A stretch of DNA of 64,000 nt from Takifugu bimaculatus (GCA_004026145.2 CP034979.1:5312701-5376700), one strand, 5' to 3'. Positions 36,985 through 51,800 are shown, numbered from the stretch's first letter. A program made the numbers and translations. Notes: generated by a model from the letters alone, not told the origin.

Positions 36985-37380
36985 TTTATCCGCATGAACC
37001 CAATGTTGTCCATGCAGTACTGTGCCAGAAGGAATGAAAGGAACTGTACATTGGTGAAACTAAACAGCTCCTCCATAAACGAATGGCCCAACACAGACGT
37101 GCCACCTCTTCAGGACTCAGCAGCACACCAACACCTAAAGGAAAGCGGGCACTCCTTTGAGGTCAGTCAAGTACGGGTCCAGGCCAGAGAAGATCGCTGG
37201 TTTGAGAGGGGTGTCAAGGAAGCCATCCATGTTAAGTTGGAAAAATCATCCTTAAACGGCAGTGGTGGGCTAAGGCACTTCCCATCACCCACATATATTG
37301 CACTCCTCCACTCTTTCCGCCAACAAACCAGAAGTTCACACCATTTCATGGGATCTGGTGACACCACCATGTGACCCAGC
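36985..37380 (+). mobile_element. Decayed Penelope-like element 3' end (GIY-YIG endonuclease)
   Basis: Frame one (from about 37005) reads KELYIGETKQLLHKRMAQHR, a GIY-YIG-type endonuclease start. After a frameshift near 37110-37116 the second frame continues QDSAAHQHLKESGHSF and EDRWFERGVKEAIHVKLEK, ending GGLRHFPSPTY. The EDRWFERGVKEAI block is typical of the C-terminal endonuclease region of Penelope-like retroelements that are abundant in fish. An in-frame TGA at 37035-37037 sits where the family usually has a Cys codon, so with the frameshift the copy is dead. No reverse transcriptase region was seen upstream, which suits a 5'-truncated insertion. Confidence 0.65.
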
Positions 37381-38819
37381 AGACAAAGGGGAAGCACCCA
37401 AACTGGATGATTGAGAATCTTAACAAACAGCGTGAACCAATATTCTTTTGGCATTTTTTTTAGTCTTAAAAATTACAGTACATTTACTTATATTTTATTT
37501 ATATCATCTCCTGATCAACCCAGTGAGGTCAGACTATAGCTGGACCTATAAATAGCACAGCAATCACAATTACGAAACGATCACTCTGCCTATGGCTGCT
37601 TTTGTAAATACGCATTCTGTGAATAGGAGGCTCAGATAGCCTATTCACCTTTCACCAGAGAAGCCAAGGCAATGTGTGTGATAAGCATCGACATTCTCGC
37701 CAACAGAGTCTGCCTCCAGACACTCCTGATCCTCTTTTCCATTGGAATAGACTCATTTTAACACAGACATACACATGCAAACTCACACACACTTGGAGAA
37801 TTGTGCAGGGGCTCGATAAGCATGGTCCTTCCTTCTCTCTCTCTGAGTAAACAGCATTTTGGATTAGGCAGAGTATAATGAGAGCAGGGGGCTATCTGCC
37901 CACCACGCCTGCATTGTGGGACCTCCGTTTCTCTCTGAGGGGCCCAGGACCAATCTTTACTCTGCTATTTATCCCCCTCCTCTGATAGCTTACTTATCTG
38001 CTTCAGAATGCCAGGACTAACTCCCTATCTAACTGCTGCCATGACTGTCTGCCTGACAGTCAGCAAAAACACTGAGACAAACGCACGACTGTGACACATT
38101 TACCTCCAACGCTCAGTCATGCTACCTGCTACATGAAAAACTGTCTCATCCGTACGGGATGCTGGAGGGATGTTATAAAAGAATAGAATAAGCGCGGCTT
38201 TCTTTATAGCAAGTCACCTCTTCCAGCACATAGAATCGATCGATCAACATAAACGTTCAATATCTGTCCTTTCATCAAAGGAGGGATGGAAACATGGACA
38301 TGTAGGGATGCCCCATCACCGGTACCAGCAAGACAGGTTTAAAGATTAGGATTATTCTTCAATTTAAGGTCAATTCTTCACCCTTTATCAACTAATTTGC
38401 CACTTTTCATTGAGAATAAATAGAAATACAGAGCCAATGGTTACATATGGGGTTAGGAAAATTGGAAAAACTTAGAAAGCAGGAAGTTTAACTGATCCTT
38501 CCAGAGAGGGTTGAGAACAATCTGGTGCCATTAGTAAAACTAATGGTGTGTCGTAACCAATTCACCGACATAAAAACAGAGGAGACTTGTGTATTTGAAT
38601 TATTATTTACACACAAACACAATCAACCCTCATTTTATAAGCAATTATCATCCTACCTATGGGATTATAGGCCTGGGGTGAAGATGAGGAGTGAGTTGGT
38701 ACGACAGTGGAAGATAACAAAGGTGAAGTTTGCAGTAGATGCATCAGCACTGATGTGTAGAGTTTATCTGAAAGATTAGAGCCTTGCAGAGCTTCAGTTG
38801 ATTAGCATACAGAAAGAAG

Positions 38820-38864
38820 CACACACACACACACACACACGCACACACGCACACACACACACAC
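38820..38864. repeat. (CA)n with CG interruptions
   Basis: A CA tract with two GC units near its middle. Confidence 0.95.
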
Positions 38865-40369
38865 ATTAGATTGTCCCAGATTGCACCTGAGGAAAAAAGC
38901 CAAGGATATAAAATTACAGGCTGTCACCTGTTCCAGGCTGTCTAGTTTCTTCAATGTTCTTAAACAGCAAAGATGGAAGAAAGATGAGGAAGATGAATTC
39001 ATGACTGTAGAAACAAACTCCTAAATTCTGACCTTTGACCCATCAATAAGAAACTGACTCTTTCTGCCTCAACCTGCTGCTGGAGTTTCCTTGAATTTCC
39101 TTGAATGCAAATTGAAATAAAATCATTTACAAAAAGCTGAATGGAGACCATAATCTCAGTATCTCAAAATACGTGTGATTCTCGATGTACAAACACAAAT
39201 ATTTATATCAAATCTTATATCAAAAACACTATGCTGTTCAACAATCCTTCCACCGAAGTGAGTGAGCAGAAATGTGTACAGATTTGGGTGAAACCACGTC
39301 TGAGCCACTGTCTGCACACCCAGTATCGGACTGAGCGGAATGATTGTGAGCAACACCACAAAGACTTCAAAATTCAAAGACAGGGGCTACTGATGGAGGG
39401 AGAACGGGATATTCAGGGGGAGTGACAGAAATCCCATCTACACCACAGAGCATCCAGGAGTCACTGATGCTTTAAACATGAGACACAGACTTTCTATCTT
39501 GCTGAAGAGGTGGAGAGGACGGCTGAGGAAAGAGAAGAACTAATACGGAGTAACGGGTGAAGTGGGAAAAGGGAAAGATGGATGGACATAAATGACTATG
39601 TTGCAGAGATAGAGTCAAATAGACTGCAGAATAAGCTTTAAATTGACTGTTAAAGTTTCAGCCTATGGCAGCGTCCAAGAAACATCCAGCTGCATCTGTC
39701 ACAGAGAATCACTACAACTTTCAAAGACTAACAAGATCAACTTTTTCTTTGAATTATGTGAAGCTAACTAGCTATTACGAATTAAAGCTGGTTACTATGT
39801 GTTTAACATAACTGATAAGCAAATTCATTTTGCACCTATTGATCTGGGATGATACCAACTGACCTTTTTGCTTCATGATTTAAAGCAACGAATCCTGAAT
39901 TTTTTAAATTCCAGTTGAAAATTTCAGTTCAACACAGGAGCTGGAAACCTTTGATTTTATAGTTTTTTCAGCTGAATGACCCCTCTGGTCTCTAACATAG
40001 GTCCAAGTCTAAGAATTCAGGACAGAGAAAAAATCTGATATTTGGTGAGGATGATGAGTCAAAGTAGGATACAAAGAATTTCTTGAGTGTCAACAAAGAG
40101 CATGACAGCAGGCGGAACACATCTCATGGGAAGATGACAGCAGGATAATAAGAAGGTTAATGGGATGATCGGGTCGAGTCCAGAGATGATTTTAGCTGGT
40201 GGGGTTGACTCAGCCTGCAAGGAAGAGTGGTGGCAGGGTGATAATTTTTGGAGGTGCAGATGAGGAAGGTGACCCCCAAGGCGTTGAATTCCTTAGTCTC
40301 TCTCTGCTGAAATTAACTGCATTGAGTCAAACTCACCATGAGAGGCCAACTCAAGAGACAGCAGCAACA

Positions 40370-40372
<3 letters not shown>

Positions 40373-40403
<31 letters not shown>

Positions 40404-40415
40404 GGGGGGGGGGGG
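40373..40415. repeat. (GT)14 followed by G15
   Basis: A GT tract (40373-40400) runs straight into 15 G (40401-40415). Confidence 0.96.
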
Positions 40416-43400
40416 TCTGCATGAAGACTCCCCGTGTGCAGGCGTTTTATTGGAGAGGCAGATTAGCAGGGCAGATATCCTGGGGCACCCTGGCAGAGGC
40501 CAGAGCTTTATCTAAGCTGAAATGATTTTAGCACTTCGTTTTGAAGCACCAACCCAGGAGCAATGTCAACCTATCCTCCTCCTTCCTTTCCTCTCCCCCT
40601 TCAGTCCTTTTTCTCACTTTGTCATTTTTTTCTCTCCTGTGCAAGCCACCAACGGGTTTGCATCATTTTATCCTCACCCACCTTTAGTAGCTACCAGGCT
40701 CTAACACTGACATAATAGATTCAAATTGAGATAATGGGGGTTTGTTTCCAGATATTTACCTCTATCTATTCTATCTATTTGGAGAGTCTTGGCATTTAGA
40801 GACTCCCGTCGAAAACTTAATTTTACAGATTAGTTTACTGCAGGACTTGGGTTTCCTATATTTTTCCTGGGATTCTCCGGTAGAGGAAACAAATCTTCAG
40901 GGCTATAATGACACACACCAGGCAGCGAGAGTACAACTTGAACTTGTCTATTATAAATCTTGAGCAAAGCAGTTCGGTTTGATTTATATTGCATGTCGCA
41001 ATTGAAAAATATGAATGAAAGCAGTGAGACTAAAAAAAACAACCAACACAAATAAATATTATAACAAATGAATGTGGTAGAAATGAATAAAAGTAAACAG
41101 ACCTCCAGGTTTCTGGGAGTTTGTTCCACAAATGTGGTTATATGGCTAAAATCAACCTCTCCATATATAGGGTGAATTAACAGTTCAGTCAGGCCATTCA
41201 GAGCTTTACAAACCAGGCAGCCAGTGCAAGAGCCTCAGAACAAGACTGATGCCTTCCATCAGTAACACTGTTGCTACCATCTTCTCCTCAACCTCACCAG
41301 CATCACTGTAACCATCGCTGATCATCCACTTTCCATTTCTCTCCCTCACTCACAGGCCAATTAAGTGGTATTATGTGGAAAGACTTCTGGCCGAGTGTAA
41401 GTGCATTACAGGTAATATACCCTAGGAGTGTGTTAGAGAGAAAGGAAACAGGGAATGGAGGAGTGAGGAGATTTTGTAGGTGTGCCGGTAGGAGGGAGAC
41501 AGATAGAAAAGGAGACTTAAGTGAATTGTCAACTCAAAAGCTCTAATCACAGTGAAAGCTATGGACAAAGAGCACCCACCGACACTAACGGAAGACACCC
41601 TGGGTGCAACGAAAGGCCATTTAGCCCCATCTGACATCCTCTCTATGGGCTTTCTTGTCTTTCTCCAGGCTGGTGGGTATCTAAAAATGCCCGAGAGACT
41701 GGAAAAGAGGGAGGGGAAGAATGGAAAAGAGGAAGATAGACGTAGACATCAGATAACGGCAGGCAGCCAGGTCGGTTAATCACTGAGTAAAAGGTTGAAA
41801 AATGACAAAGCTAGTATGATCCTTCAGCAGCTGTAAATCCCCAGCAGAACACATATTGGTCCCTATTCTGATTCCCAGCAGCTCTGCAGGACTCCCACTT
41901 CTCAAAAAGCCCAAGGAGTCAGGTAGCCACGATGGCTCTATTCAACCGTTCTGCTAATGCTACAACGTTAGGGGGTTGTTTCTGAATTTCCCTCATGTCT
42001 CTTTATAAATGCTTCATCAGGCTGGAGGCAACGGGAAGCCCTGAAGTCCAGCTGACGATGAAAAACTCAGACCCAGACTGAAACACAATAGTCATGGCCC
42101 CTTAGTCAATTACTTGTACACCAAAGCACACTTTTTGCTCTGTTCATGTAACAGCATTATTAAATTGATCTAATTATGCAAGATAGTTCCACAGCACGGG
42201 TGTAAACCAACTCTCAACTAATGTGTTTCAGTCCAGGGCAACTGGACTTCTGGGTTGAGGCATTCAGCTACTGTGATTTGATGATTGACACCAACATCGC
42301 CACACTTTAGAATACTCTGTCATTCAAAATAAATCGGCATGCTACATACGTTGACACGGCACATAGTAAACCAGATTCTATGGCATTTAAACCTCAAAAA
42401 TAAGATTAAATTTAAAAGATCGTCGCAGCTCTGCAACAACCCCGACACCAGTCAGCAGGCAGCTTTCGACTCCACAACACAGGTCCGATTCCACAATTTA
42501 TAGAAAAGTGAGAGAAAGTAAGTCTGGCTGTTGATAATTTAACCTGTAAGCAGGCAACAAACATCCGCACTCAAAAGCTCTCAAAGCCACAATCTGAGGA
42601 CTAAAGAAATACAAACACGCGGCCTTGAATAAAAAAGTAATATAAGATAGGGAAAAAATGCATTGCTGCTGCCGCATATCAGACGAACCAGAGCAACGCT
42701 GAGATTAAGTATAATACTGCTGAAAGAGAGAAATGTGAAAGAAAAGATATCATTCACTCATTTTTACAGAGGTAGCGGTGATTCAATGAAACTGTGTGCG
42801 CGCATGTGTTTGCGTGCGTGGTAGAAGACAGTTTCTGTGACTGTTGCTCCAGTGTCAGGATAAATCAGTGTGGTTTTCATCAAGAGGGTGACCGACCTTC
42901 CCCGAAATGAAGGGTAACACTAAAGCCTGATTTAAAACTTTCTTTTATCAAAAATGCATTAACGCCGTGCTCAGACAATCAAACATGTTGCTCCGATGAC
43001 ATTCCCATTCAGATATGTAAGAAGCTTCCATTGGGCTGTGTTCAGTTAAGCTGGGACAAAGATACAGTTACAGCCTGGAAATCCAAACTGCTTTGATAAT
43101 TTCATGAACACAAATTGGGTGATCAATGCTGGAGCCGAACTTGACCCTTTTTAAAGATAGTTGGGGTCTGCTATTATGATCAAATAAATGGCAATGCACC
43201 TGAAAAGATGAGGTGGGGTAGAAAATGAAAAGAAGAGAGTGAAGGGATGTAAAGAAGGATTTAAAATAATTATATCTCATCAACAATGAATATTGCGGGT
43301 GTGCAAACACACAAAGAAAGAGTGTTCAAATCCACTCACAGGAAGCTATTAAGTCATCAGACAGCGCGGCGATGCTGATGGCGGAATTGGTGTGTGTGTA

Positions 43401-46400
43401 TACATGTTTTATTGGTGGCAGCATATTGAAGCTACGTGGTGGGCCAGGGAATGCAGCAACAGAGACTGAAAGCTGGAGAGAGAAGAGAGATAACAAAAGA
43501 AACAAAGAAATGCTGGGAGGTTATTTTTGTTGCAGAAGAAAACAGCTAAACCTCGTTCAACATGTCAGTTCAAAACTCAAGGTTGTGTGTGGGTGTGTGT
43601 GTTAGAGAAAAGGAGAAAGAAAATATAATCTAAGTGGCAAGTTAAGAACTGAGGTTTCAAATCATCTCACAAATAGTGATTTGTTGTACCATCCATCCAA
43701 ACCTAATGACGCAAATAAACTATACAGTACTTCCCATTTGAAGGCCTCAGACTCCTTTGCTTAGATCTTGCAGAGACAGATATGAGAAATAACAGGAAAC
43801 CAGCATTCAAGGGTACAAATAAGAGAGCTTTTTCACAAAGGTGATCCATGAAACAACCCTGGTCTCATCACAGGAAGTCACATACAGGTCCTGTGCAGCA
43901 TCCTTTTTACATCCAAGTTCGAGGAAAACCACCCAGCAATGTTGTTTTTCTGCTGGATGGTTCCCACTGATTACTGAGGTACGCTAGGGTTAGGGTTAGC
44001 ATTATTTACGGGCAGACTGGGCAGTGTACTGCAAACCATCACTGTAAATCTTTACTTTTAACTGTTTGTTTTATCTTTCCATTAATCAGAGAAGAAATGA
44101 GTGAATGAATCCACTGACATTCTCTGATTTAGGGGGTCAACCCAGCAGTGGCTACAGTGGGTACAGCTGTGACATCAGCTGCTAAGTGGGCCAGGGGCCT
44201 ATCAGTCAGCAGATCTGTTAGGCTTGTAACCTGCGGCGACAGGTCCTTAGCACACTGCGTGGACGGAGACGTAACAGATGCCCAGCTAAGTGCCTGATTA
44301 AAACTTAATATGCAGAATGAACAGTGTGGAAGGGTGCGTTTGGGTATGTGTGTATATGTGCGCCTGTGCGATGGTGTGTGTGTTTTGCGGAGTTCGGGAG
44401 AATAGAAAATGGGCGCCAGCCCTCCAGCAAGAGAGGGGCCATGCCAGCTGCTTCTGTCCCCAGAGACACAGCCCTGAAGGTGGGCAGTGAGGCAGGGCAG
44501 TCAGGGGAAGCTCCAGTGGGCCATAGAACAGTAACACAAGCAGCATATGTGAGGTGACACTCCGCTTATTACATGAGCTTTAACTTTCACTTCATATTAC
44601 ACCTCCATCCCTCTTCCTCCTTCACACACACACACACACACACAGACACACACACACGGACGCATTCAAACGTCAACAGTTAAAGTCGACAGAGCCACTG
44701 TGAGTGTGGGAATAAAAAGTGGATGAATTTAAGTGCCATGAGTGAAACGACCTGTCAAAAACAATGTCAGAAATCTACTATGGGCAATAAAGTTGCTGTA
44801 GCTGGCAGTTTTTGAATCAAAATTGTGGACAGTTCACAGAGGACTTCAGCATCCTGACATCTGTCAGTAGAGCAAATAAGGGCCCCCCTTGTCATCTTCT
44901 CCACAGTCCCTACAGCTACTTGCAGTACCCATCATGTGACTGCTGGGTACAAGTAGAATTACTAGAATTTGGGGGGTCTAGGTCAACGCAGAATCTGAAA
45001 CACTTCTGACTGTCAGAAAAACTCTCTTGACTCTCTCACAAACCATACCAATCAAAATCAAAAGACTTCCTGGCCAGGCTGTAACATACATTATAATAGA
45101 CATACATATAAAACCCTTAACATGCTATGAAAGGGAAGGAGAGTGTGTGGACATGTGCATCGCGTGTCCAGGAGGTATGAGTATCTTCACAAGTCAACAA
45201 GATAGCAGCCAATAATTTACCCACTGACAGAAAATCTCATCTGCCTATCATCCTCCCCCCTCCTTCCCTCTGTCCATCTATCCCTCCATTCCTCCCTCAC
45301 TGATTATGCTGTCAATACGATGCGGATGAGAGGAGCTGACAATTGACCAGCCTGGATCAATATCAGCTAATAAGCATGTCAGGAAAGAGGAGAAAAGAGC
45401 AAGAAATCGACTGAGAGCGAGAGAGGTAGAAAGAGAGAAACGAGTCAGAAGGTGACGGGGAGAAAAAGCTAGTTTGATCCAATTCAGCTGTTTGGCGTGT
45501 GGAGGTGTAAGTGGGATGATTGGTCTGTTATTGCTGGTTTAATGTTAGGCAATCAGAGCCTTAGTGGTCTAGATATCAACAAACATCCATCAAATTGTCT
45601 GATCTTCTTCTTGATACCACCTTCTCAGCTGGCCCTGACAAACAAAGCCACAACAATAAGAATCGAGCAATGGTACCATTTAAAAAAAAACCCAGGGGAG
45701 GTTGAATTGATAGCCTGGCACTCGCCGTGTGAGCCAGAAGAAAACACTGTTGTTTGGGGGGCTTTGTTTGTGCTAGGGGAGATCTTCACTCATTTGCTTT
45801 TTTTCCCCTTTTCTTCCCAGCATCTCCCTGTCCTTCCCCCTGGCTGAGGAGCGCGCTGTTGTTGATGGTGATATAATAACACAGTGAGGAATCTGTGGCC
45901 AATTCCCTGTCATTTGGTCTTCTGCGTCAATCATCACACATTTTTCTCTTCTCTTCCTTTGCATTCTCCATTTCACCGCTCGATCTTCCCTCTTTTTTCT
46001 TTGCTCAAATTACCTTTTCTGTGGCCTCCCCGACGCCACAATTACTGATGTTGTATGGATACTGATGGAAACTTTTTTATGTAAATGCACACTGACACAA
46101 GCACAGCTTGTTAGAACTACTTAGACTAATGCTGCCTATTATAGAGAAGGAAGGAGAGAGAGGACTGGAGAGATGGAGTGAATGACTGACTGACTGACTG
46201 AAAGACGGGCACTTCATGGTCTGTAGAACGGGAGAGTTAGTTGGTTTAGATGTTTGCGCCTTCGATTCGATGGTGATGTGGCAGAATGATGACAGACAGT
46301 TGATGCAGGTGAGGACTGGCCAAATTTAGAGGCACTAGAAATCATTTTGTTGCCTTTAAGAAAGACGCTACTCGGTAATAATCGCTTCTTGGTGTTTATT

Positions 46401-48164
46401 AAAGTTAAATCACGCAGGCCCGTCTGCCCTAAGAAATGCTGCTCCCTGCCAGACATGTTAATGGCCACAGAGCCCTCCTGCCTACACATTCAACCACAGT
46501 CCCTCCAAGAACCAACTAGATAATGTGACCTCTTCTCCCACTCATGCTGATTGCAGCGTGGATGTAGCGATGAGTGATGGAATGGAGGGGACGGTCGAGG
46601 GGGTGGAGAGGCAAGACGGCGCTGCCGCTCTCATTTACATGTTTATAGCTCTGCAGCAGGAAAGGTAGAGCGCTTGTTTTTGTGCATTTGACAGACATGT
46701 CCAATTATCAACCCTGTTGTTTCTTCACAAATGTTCTCCGTCTGCTCAAGTTGAACACAAAAACACATACACACATGCTAACTGTGCACTGGGCTGGTTA
46801 GCGTACAGTGAGCTGCTTGTGAACATGGGTCATATGTCATTGGGCAGGTATGGAGTCATCTGTGTTTCAATGACAGCTGTCTGTGTGTGTGTGTGTGTTT
46901 GTATGTGTGATGGAAGGAAGAGGTCAGTGGCAAGAGAAGTGCTCACACACATGCATGCCTCCATATACACACACACACGCGCGCAAACACACAAGGTTAA
47001 CTCGGGATTCAAAAGACGCAATGGATGAGACAACATTTGCCATATGGCAAACATAAAAACTCAAGCATACATAATATGTTATTTCCATGTTAATGCAGTC
47101 CTCGTTACTGTGGCAACCGCCGTGATTGACAGAGCAGGGCAGGTTGGGGAACGAAAGAATAAATAAGCGTTGGGATTCTTTTTAATATACCAAATGCTGT
47201 AAATCCTCTTGCAAAAAGATAAAAATGCAACAGCTCACAAAAAATATTCACAGGCCCAAACGTGAGCCGCACGAAGTCTGACCACACACTGGAGGCCCAT
47301 CAGATAGTCAGCCCCTCATCCGCCCGATCCTCGGTCCCCCACCTTCAGAACTCTGACGAAAACACACACACTCCCCCCGGCTGGGAGGAGGGAGAATATT
47401 AAAAACAAACAAACAGAGAATTGACTTGCTGAGAAGAATTGCAGAGGTGCTGATTACATCTGACCCCTCACCTCTGCTGTCAGAAAGCGCTTCTCACCCC
47501 TCCCCGATTCTGTCCTCCATTTATGATTTGACTCACTCACTCTCACACAACCTGGGGTTTTTTTATTATTATTTTCAGGGCTGCAACAATGTGGCAGTCA
47601 GAATGCCTTTGCATCATCAAACAACACCAATCCGTGCAAAACAGTATAACAATCATGTTGCATTTTATGGAATAAAAGGTCAAACTTCCTGCTAAAACTC
47701 ATAATATAGAGACGAATCACAAGAGAAGATTTCAAATTTCAGAGTCTGATTATTGCAAGAGAATCAGATCTTTGCTGTGAGATAATCATTTATTTGAGTG
47801 GGGTCTCCAATTTGCTAGACACATTAATGATGACAGAAGAAAAGTAATTTTTAAAATCACATTCAGGAAAGAAAGCAATTATAATCTGTGTGAGAGAATA
47901 TCTGCGAGTTTAATCATACACGTGGCTTGTGTTGTATCGGAGCTGAGCTGTCTGATCTGCTAAAGACTCAGCTGTGCAAAGCTACTTAGGACTTCCAATT
48001 CACAGAAGCTTCATGGATCGTGACCTGACAGAGGACAGGTCAATTGTTCTCTTAACCGCAATTGGGTTTGTCTTACAAAATGCCTGCATATTATTGTAGC
48101 TAAATTTAGCTTAAACCCCTTCATTCCAACTTAAATGACTAATTTTTTTTGAATGGGACTCATC

Positions 48165-48295
48165 AGTTACTCACACTTGTGGGAGACATGTGGGAGGAAA
48201 TACATACAAACATGCAAACCTCACTCAGACAGAGCCCAAACTGGTAAAGAAAACCAACCCCAAGCACTGCCCACCACAGACTTCCATGGCTTAAA
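48165..48295 (-). repeat. Degenerate SINE/tail fragment, antisense
   Basis: The plus strand shows GTGGGAGGAAATACATACAA, then ATGCAAACCTCACTCAGACA and AACCCCAAGCACTGCCCACC. These resemble the reverse complement of the common fish tRNA-SINE body (the 'gggaggaaacc ... catgcaaactccacacag ... cactgcgccacc' arrangement). The copy is diverged and incomplete. The assignment is from pattern memory. Confidence 0.4.
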
Positions 48296-48803
48296 GACGT
48301 AACAGGTGACTTCGGCGATTTGAACTGTACTCAGTATAAAACAAAAGAATATATTAATGGAATCTTTTTTGCGCAGAATTCTTTACTAGATGGGACATAC
48401 TTAAGAGCTACCAAATATGCATTTTAGCCAGCTCAGCACATTTAATACAAGTGGCACAGTGGCACACAGTAATATTAATGTCAGGCTATGGCTACAGTGT
48501 TCGTACGGAGTGTAAAATCGAACCATGATACCCACGAGTCAATGTTTAGGTAAGAAAACAATATGGTTTCTGATGGTGAGTGGATAAAGGCAGCCTATAA
48601 AACACCACATTTGGCCTAGATCAGTGAGTCTAAAGTGAAAGTCTCCAGTGTTTTCTTAGCTGGTGCTGAGGGAGATCACACCAGTGGACCTGATCAGAAA
48701 CATATCACTGATGTGCAGTCGTCTGCATCCTGTGACCCAGATTGTCTGGTCTGCAGTTCTCTTTCCTTTCACAGTCTTCCTCTTCCTCAGAGGCAGCACA
48801 CTT

Positions 48804-48812
48804 GCGCGCGCG

Positions 48813-48870
<58 letters not shown>
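48804..48870. repeat. (CG)9-(CA)25 microsatellite
   Basis: A pure CG tract of about 18 bp is followed by about 50 bp of CA, all alternating purine-pyrimidine and therefore a strong Z-DNA candidate. Confidence 0.96.
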
Positions 48871-48874
<4 letters not shown>

Positions 48875-51711
48875 TAACTGGTGCTGCGGTGGAGTCGTGG
48901 CGATGTGGCAGGGCTGATTTGGCAGCAGTCACAGATGAATGGCTTTTATCCTACATGGTGGAAAGCTCAGAGATGGACGTGCACAAAGACCCCTGAGGAA
49001 GACACACATACACCCAGCAAGCTGTCGAACTCAAAGAGAGTCAACACCACAGCTTGTTTGTTCTGATGGGGCAAAAAAAGGATGTTAAAAGGAGGAAGCA
49101 AGACGGTGAAAGACCAGAAGATGATAGGGGTCTGTGCTTAAAAATATATTTTTACCCAGAGATCATTGTAGCCGAGTGGCTCAATGTATAACTAGCTTAA
49201 AGGTTCTTGAATTATTACTCAGAATTTAAGCTAATTACGATGCTCAAAGGATGCCAAAGATTACATTAATGGTTTTCTCTGTACAACAAAAGCAGTTCTA
49301 GGCAAAACTGCAGGTTTGCAGAAACACACGTCTCAAAAGCTGACAACTTCTTTGTTTCTCCTACATGAACATATGCATTCACCAACCAGGATGCCATGAA
49401 ACGCTGAGTGGAATGTGATTAACTGCAGTTAAATGGACACATTTCTGGAGTTTGGATCTGAATTTAAATGAAGCATATGAGTAATTTATTTAATTTTTAT
49501 AAATCCTTCAGTTGCTTTCAGCACAAACATGGAAAGAACCACTGCAGGGAGTATTACAGGACCCATCTAGAGCAGTATTTCTCCCTGACTGGTTTGACTA
49601 TGGCACTTATCTGCCTACTGCAGAGAGACGAGAGTAGATACCACACAGATGAGCCCCACTGCCAGTGTGTGAGTGTGTGGTGTGTGTGTGTGTGTACAGT
49701 ACTCCTGAAAGGATACATCTGTGTGCATGTACACATGTTTGTACAGTGTGTGTTTGTCTCCCTTTACCGTTTTCACTTATCTTGACATGCAAACCCCTCT
49801 GTGAAGGTGTGAGATGTGAGTAGTGGTGTCTGAGTGTGAGGTGATTTGAGCTGCAGTAATATTCAGGTTTGGGTTCTTTCTCTCTCTGTGGGATTAACCC
49901 CAGATAGAAAAGATCAGTCTGAGTGTTGACAAAGACAGTTACGTATGACTCAAGAGCTCAGCTAAAACATGTCACTCTGAGGTCAGGCCTTTCATATACA
50001 CAAGAGCTTCCTATTATGTGCACGGCATATACTTTTGTTGTATTTTGCAGCGATTATTGAAATGGAAGATACAATCATCAATAGCATACATCTCTAGCAC
50101 TCTCTTAAAGCATGCTACATGAGGACTTACTGCTTCCTGCTGAAGATGTGCAAAGACCAGATGGAGTGAGAGCAATAAGGAATTGGAAAAAATCATTCTG
50201 AAGACATATCCGTGTTGGTGAAGAATCCCTGCAGCATAACATCATTGTGTTTGAGCAAGAGGGGAAGCGGAAAAGAGATGGGTCATCTGTCCCTCTGTCA
50301 CAGTCAATTAGAAGCCAGAGAATAGAGGCATTGAGTCAGGTAAACGGGTAGCAAAGACAGAAAAGGTCTGCGTGTATGTTTGAGTAGTGTGTATGTGCAC
50401 ACACATGTTTACCTGCACTGAAAAGCTAAAGCAAGTCCGACCAACTCCATCACTCTGTTGAATAGGGACAGTGGAGATGATGGGATGGAAAGAAAGATGG
50501 AAAAATAGTGGGGTGTGAAAGGTGGAGGTTATCTGACCACAAAGAAGGTGCACCTGGGAGAGAGGTGGAGCTATTATTAGGTGGAATACAGCAAGGAGGA
50601 CCTCACACATGCCCAAACATACTGTGAGACAGCTTCCCGCTGTGCAGTTGTCCTGAAGACTGGAGGCTGGAGGCTGTCCCTCCAGAAATATAATATAATA
50701 AAATAAGCATTATTTGAATGGCCCCATTTAATCGTGCTAATAAAGTATGTAAATATGAACAGATGACATCTGATCTACTGTGTGCAGAAATGCAACAGCT
50801 GTAGAATCAACGATGTGTATCTTCACCTGCACGACTCTTATCTGTACGATACTGTGAAGGAAAACCCAGAAACTATTTATCCCAAAAAGAACTTTGACTT
50901 TTATTTGGCCTACAATAATTAAAAACCATATTTCCACTTTTTATCGTGCACGTACTGCAAACACAGCTCAAATAAATGGGCCCAGAGTAACAGACTCTGA
51001 CATATATAATCACATAAATACCCCAAGGTTAAAACAACACTCCTTATTCCCATTAACAGTTGAGCTTCACAGACAGACCTTAAAATAAAACTTGTTTGCC
51101 ATCTCTCTTTCCCTCTTGTTAAGTATCTATCTGGCAGTTCCTTTCCTCTTCCAACAATTCACTGACCACGCTCAGCTCTTTCCTCATTTCCTTCTCCCCC
51201 TGCGGGGTACTAACTGTTCAACTATGTCATCTCTTTCTTTCTGTCTCTTTTCCTCTCTCTCCTTCCCACCTCAGGGCCACTCCAGTCTAAATGGAGTGAT
51301 TAGTCTAAAGTGGGTGCTGTCAGTGAGATCATCCTAAGATAGAGTCCTATCTGGAATGACCTGAGCCGACAGCGGACCAGCTCCAGAGAGGCGGAGAGAA
51401 AGAGAGACACTATTAAATGTTCTATTTGTGACAGCTGGCTCCAGGCTGTGCCACAGTCGTGCCTCCTCTCCTCAGACCTCCGTCCAGATCCAAGTGCAGC
51501 GCTCGCTCTGAGCTGTGTCCGTGTCACCCAGTCTCACCCTCATACAGGGCAGAATGTGTGTTTGCGCGCGTGTGTGTGTGTGTGTGTGTGTGTGTGTTAA
51601 GAAAGGTGAGAGTTGACCCAGACCAACAACATAAATCAATACATAAGATGAAAAAAGATGGGGTGTATTAAAAATTCAAGATTTTAGGCCTATACTCATC
51701 ACTATCACTTA

Positions 51712-51733
51712 CTCTCTCTCTCTCTCTCTCTTT

Positions 51734-51799
<66 letters not shown>
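51712..51799. repeat. (CT)n-(CA)n microsatellite
   Basis: A CT tract to about 51737, then about 64 bp of CA. Confidence 0.96.

Positions 51800-51800
<1 letters not shown>

Noticed and set aside
43351..43390. Possible camkmt exon 3 on the minus strand: an AG..GT-bounded stretch that would join exon 4 in phase as DDLIASC then VWP.
   Set aside because: It lacks the expected family residues before WPSEE (human SFDNTGNVC) and has a poor acceptor; phase agreement alone has a one-in-three chance.
43986..43999. TTAGGG-like units (TAGGGTTAGGGTTAGC).
   Set aside because: Only two units; too short for an interstitial telomere repeat.
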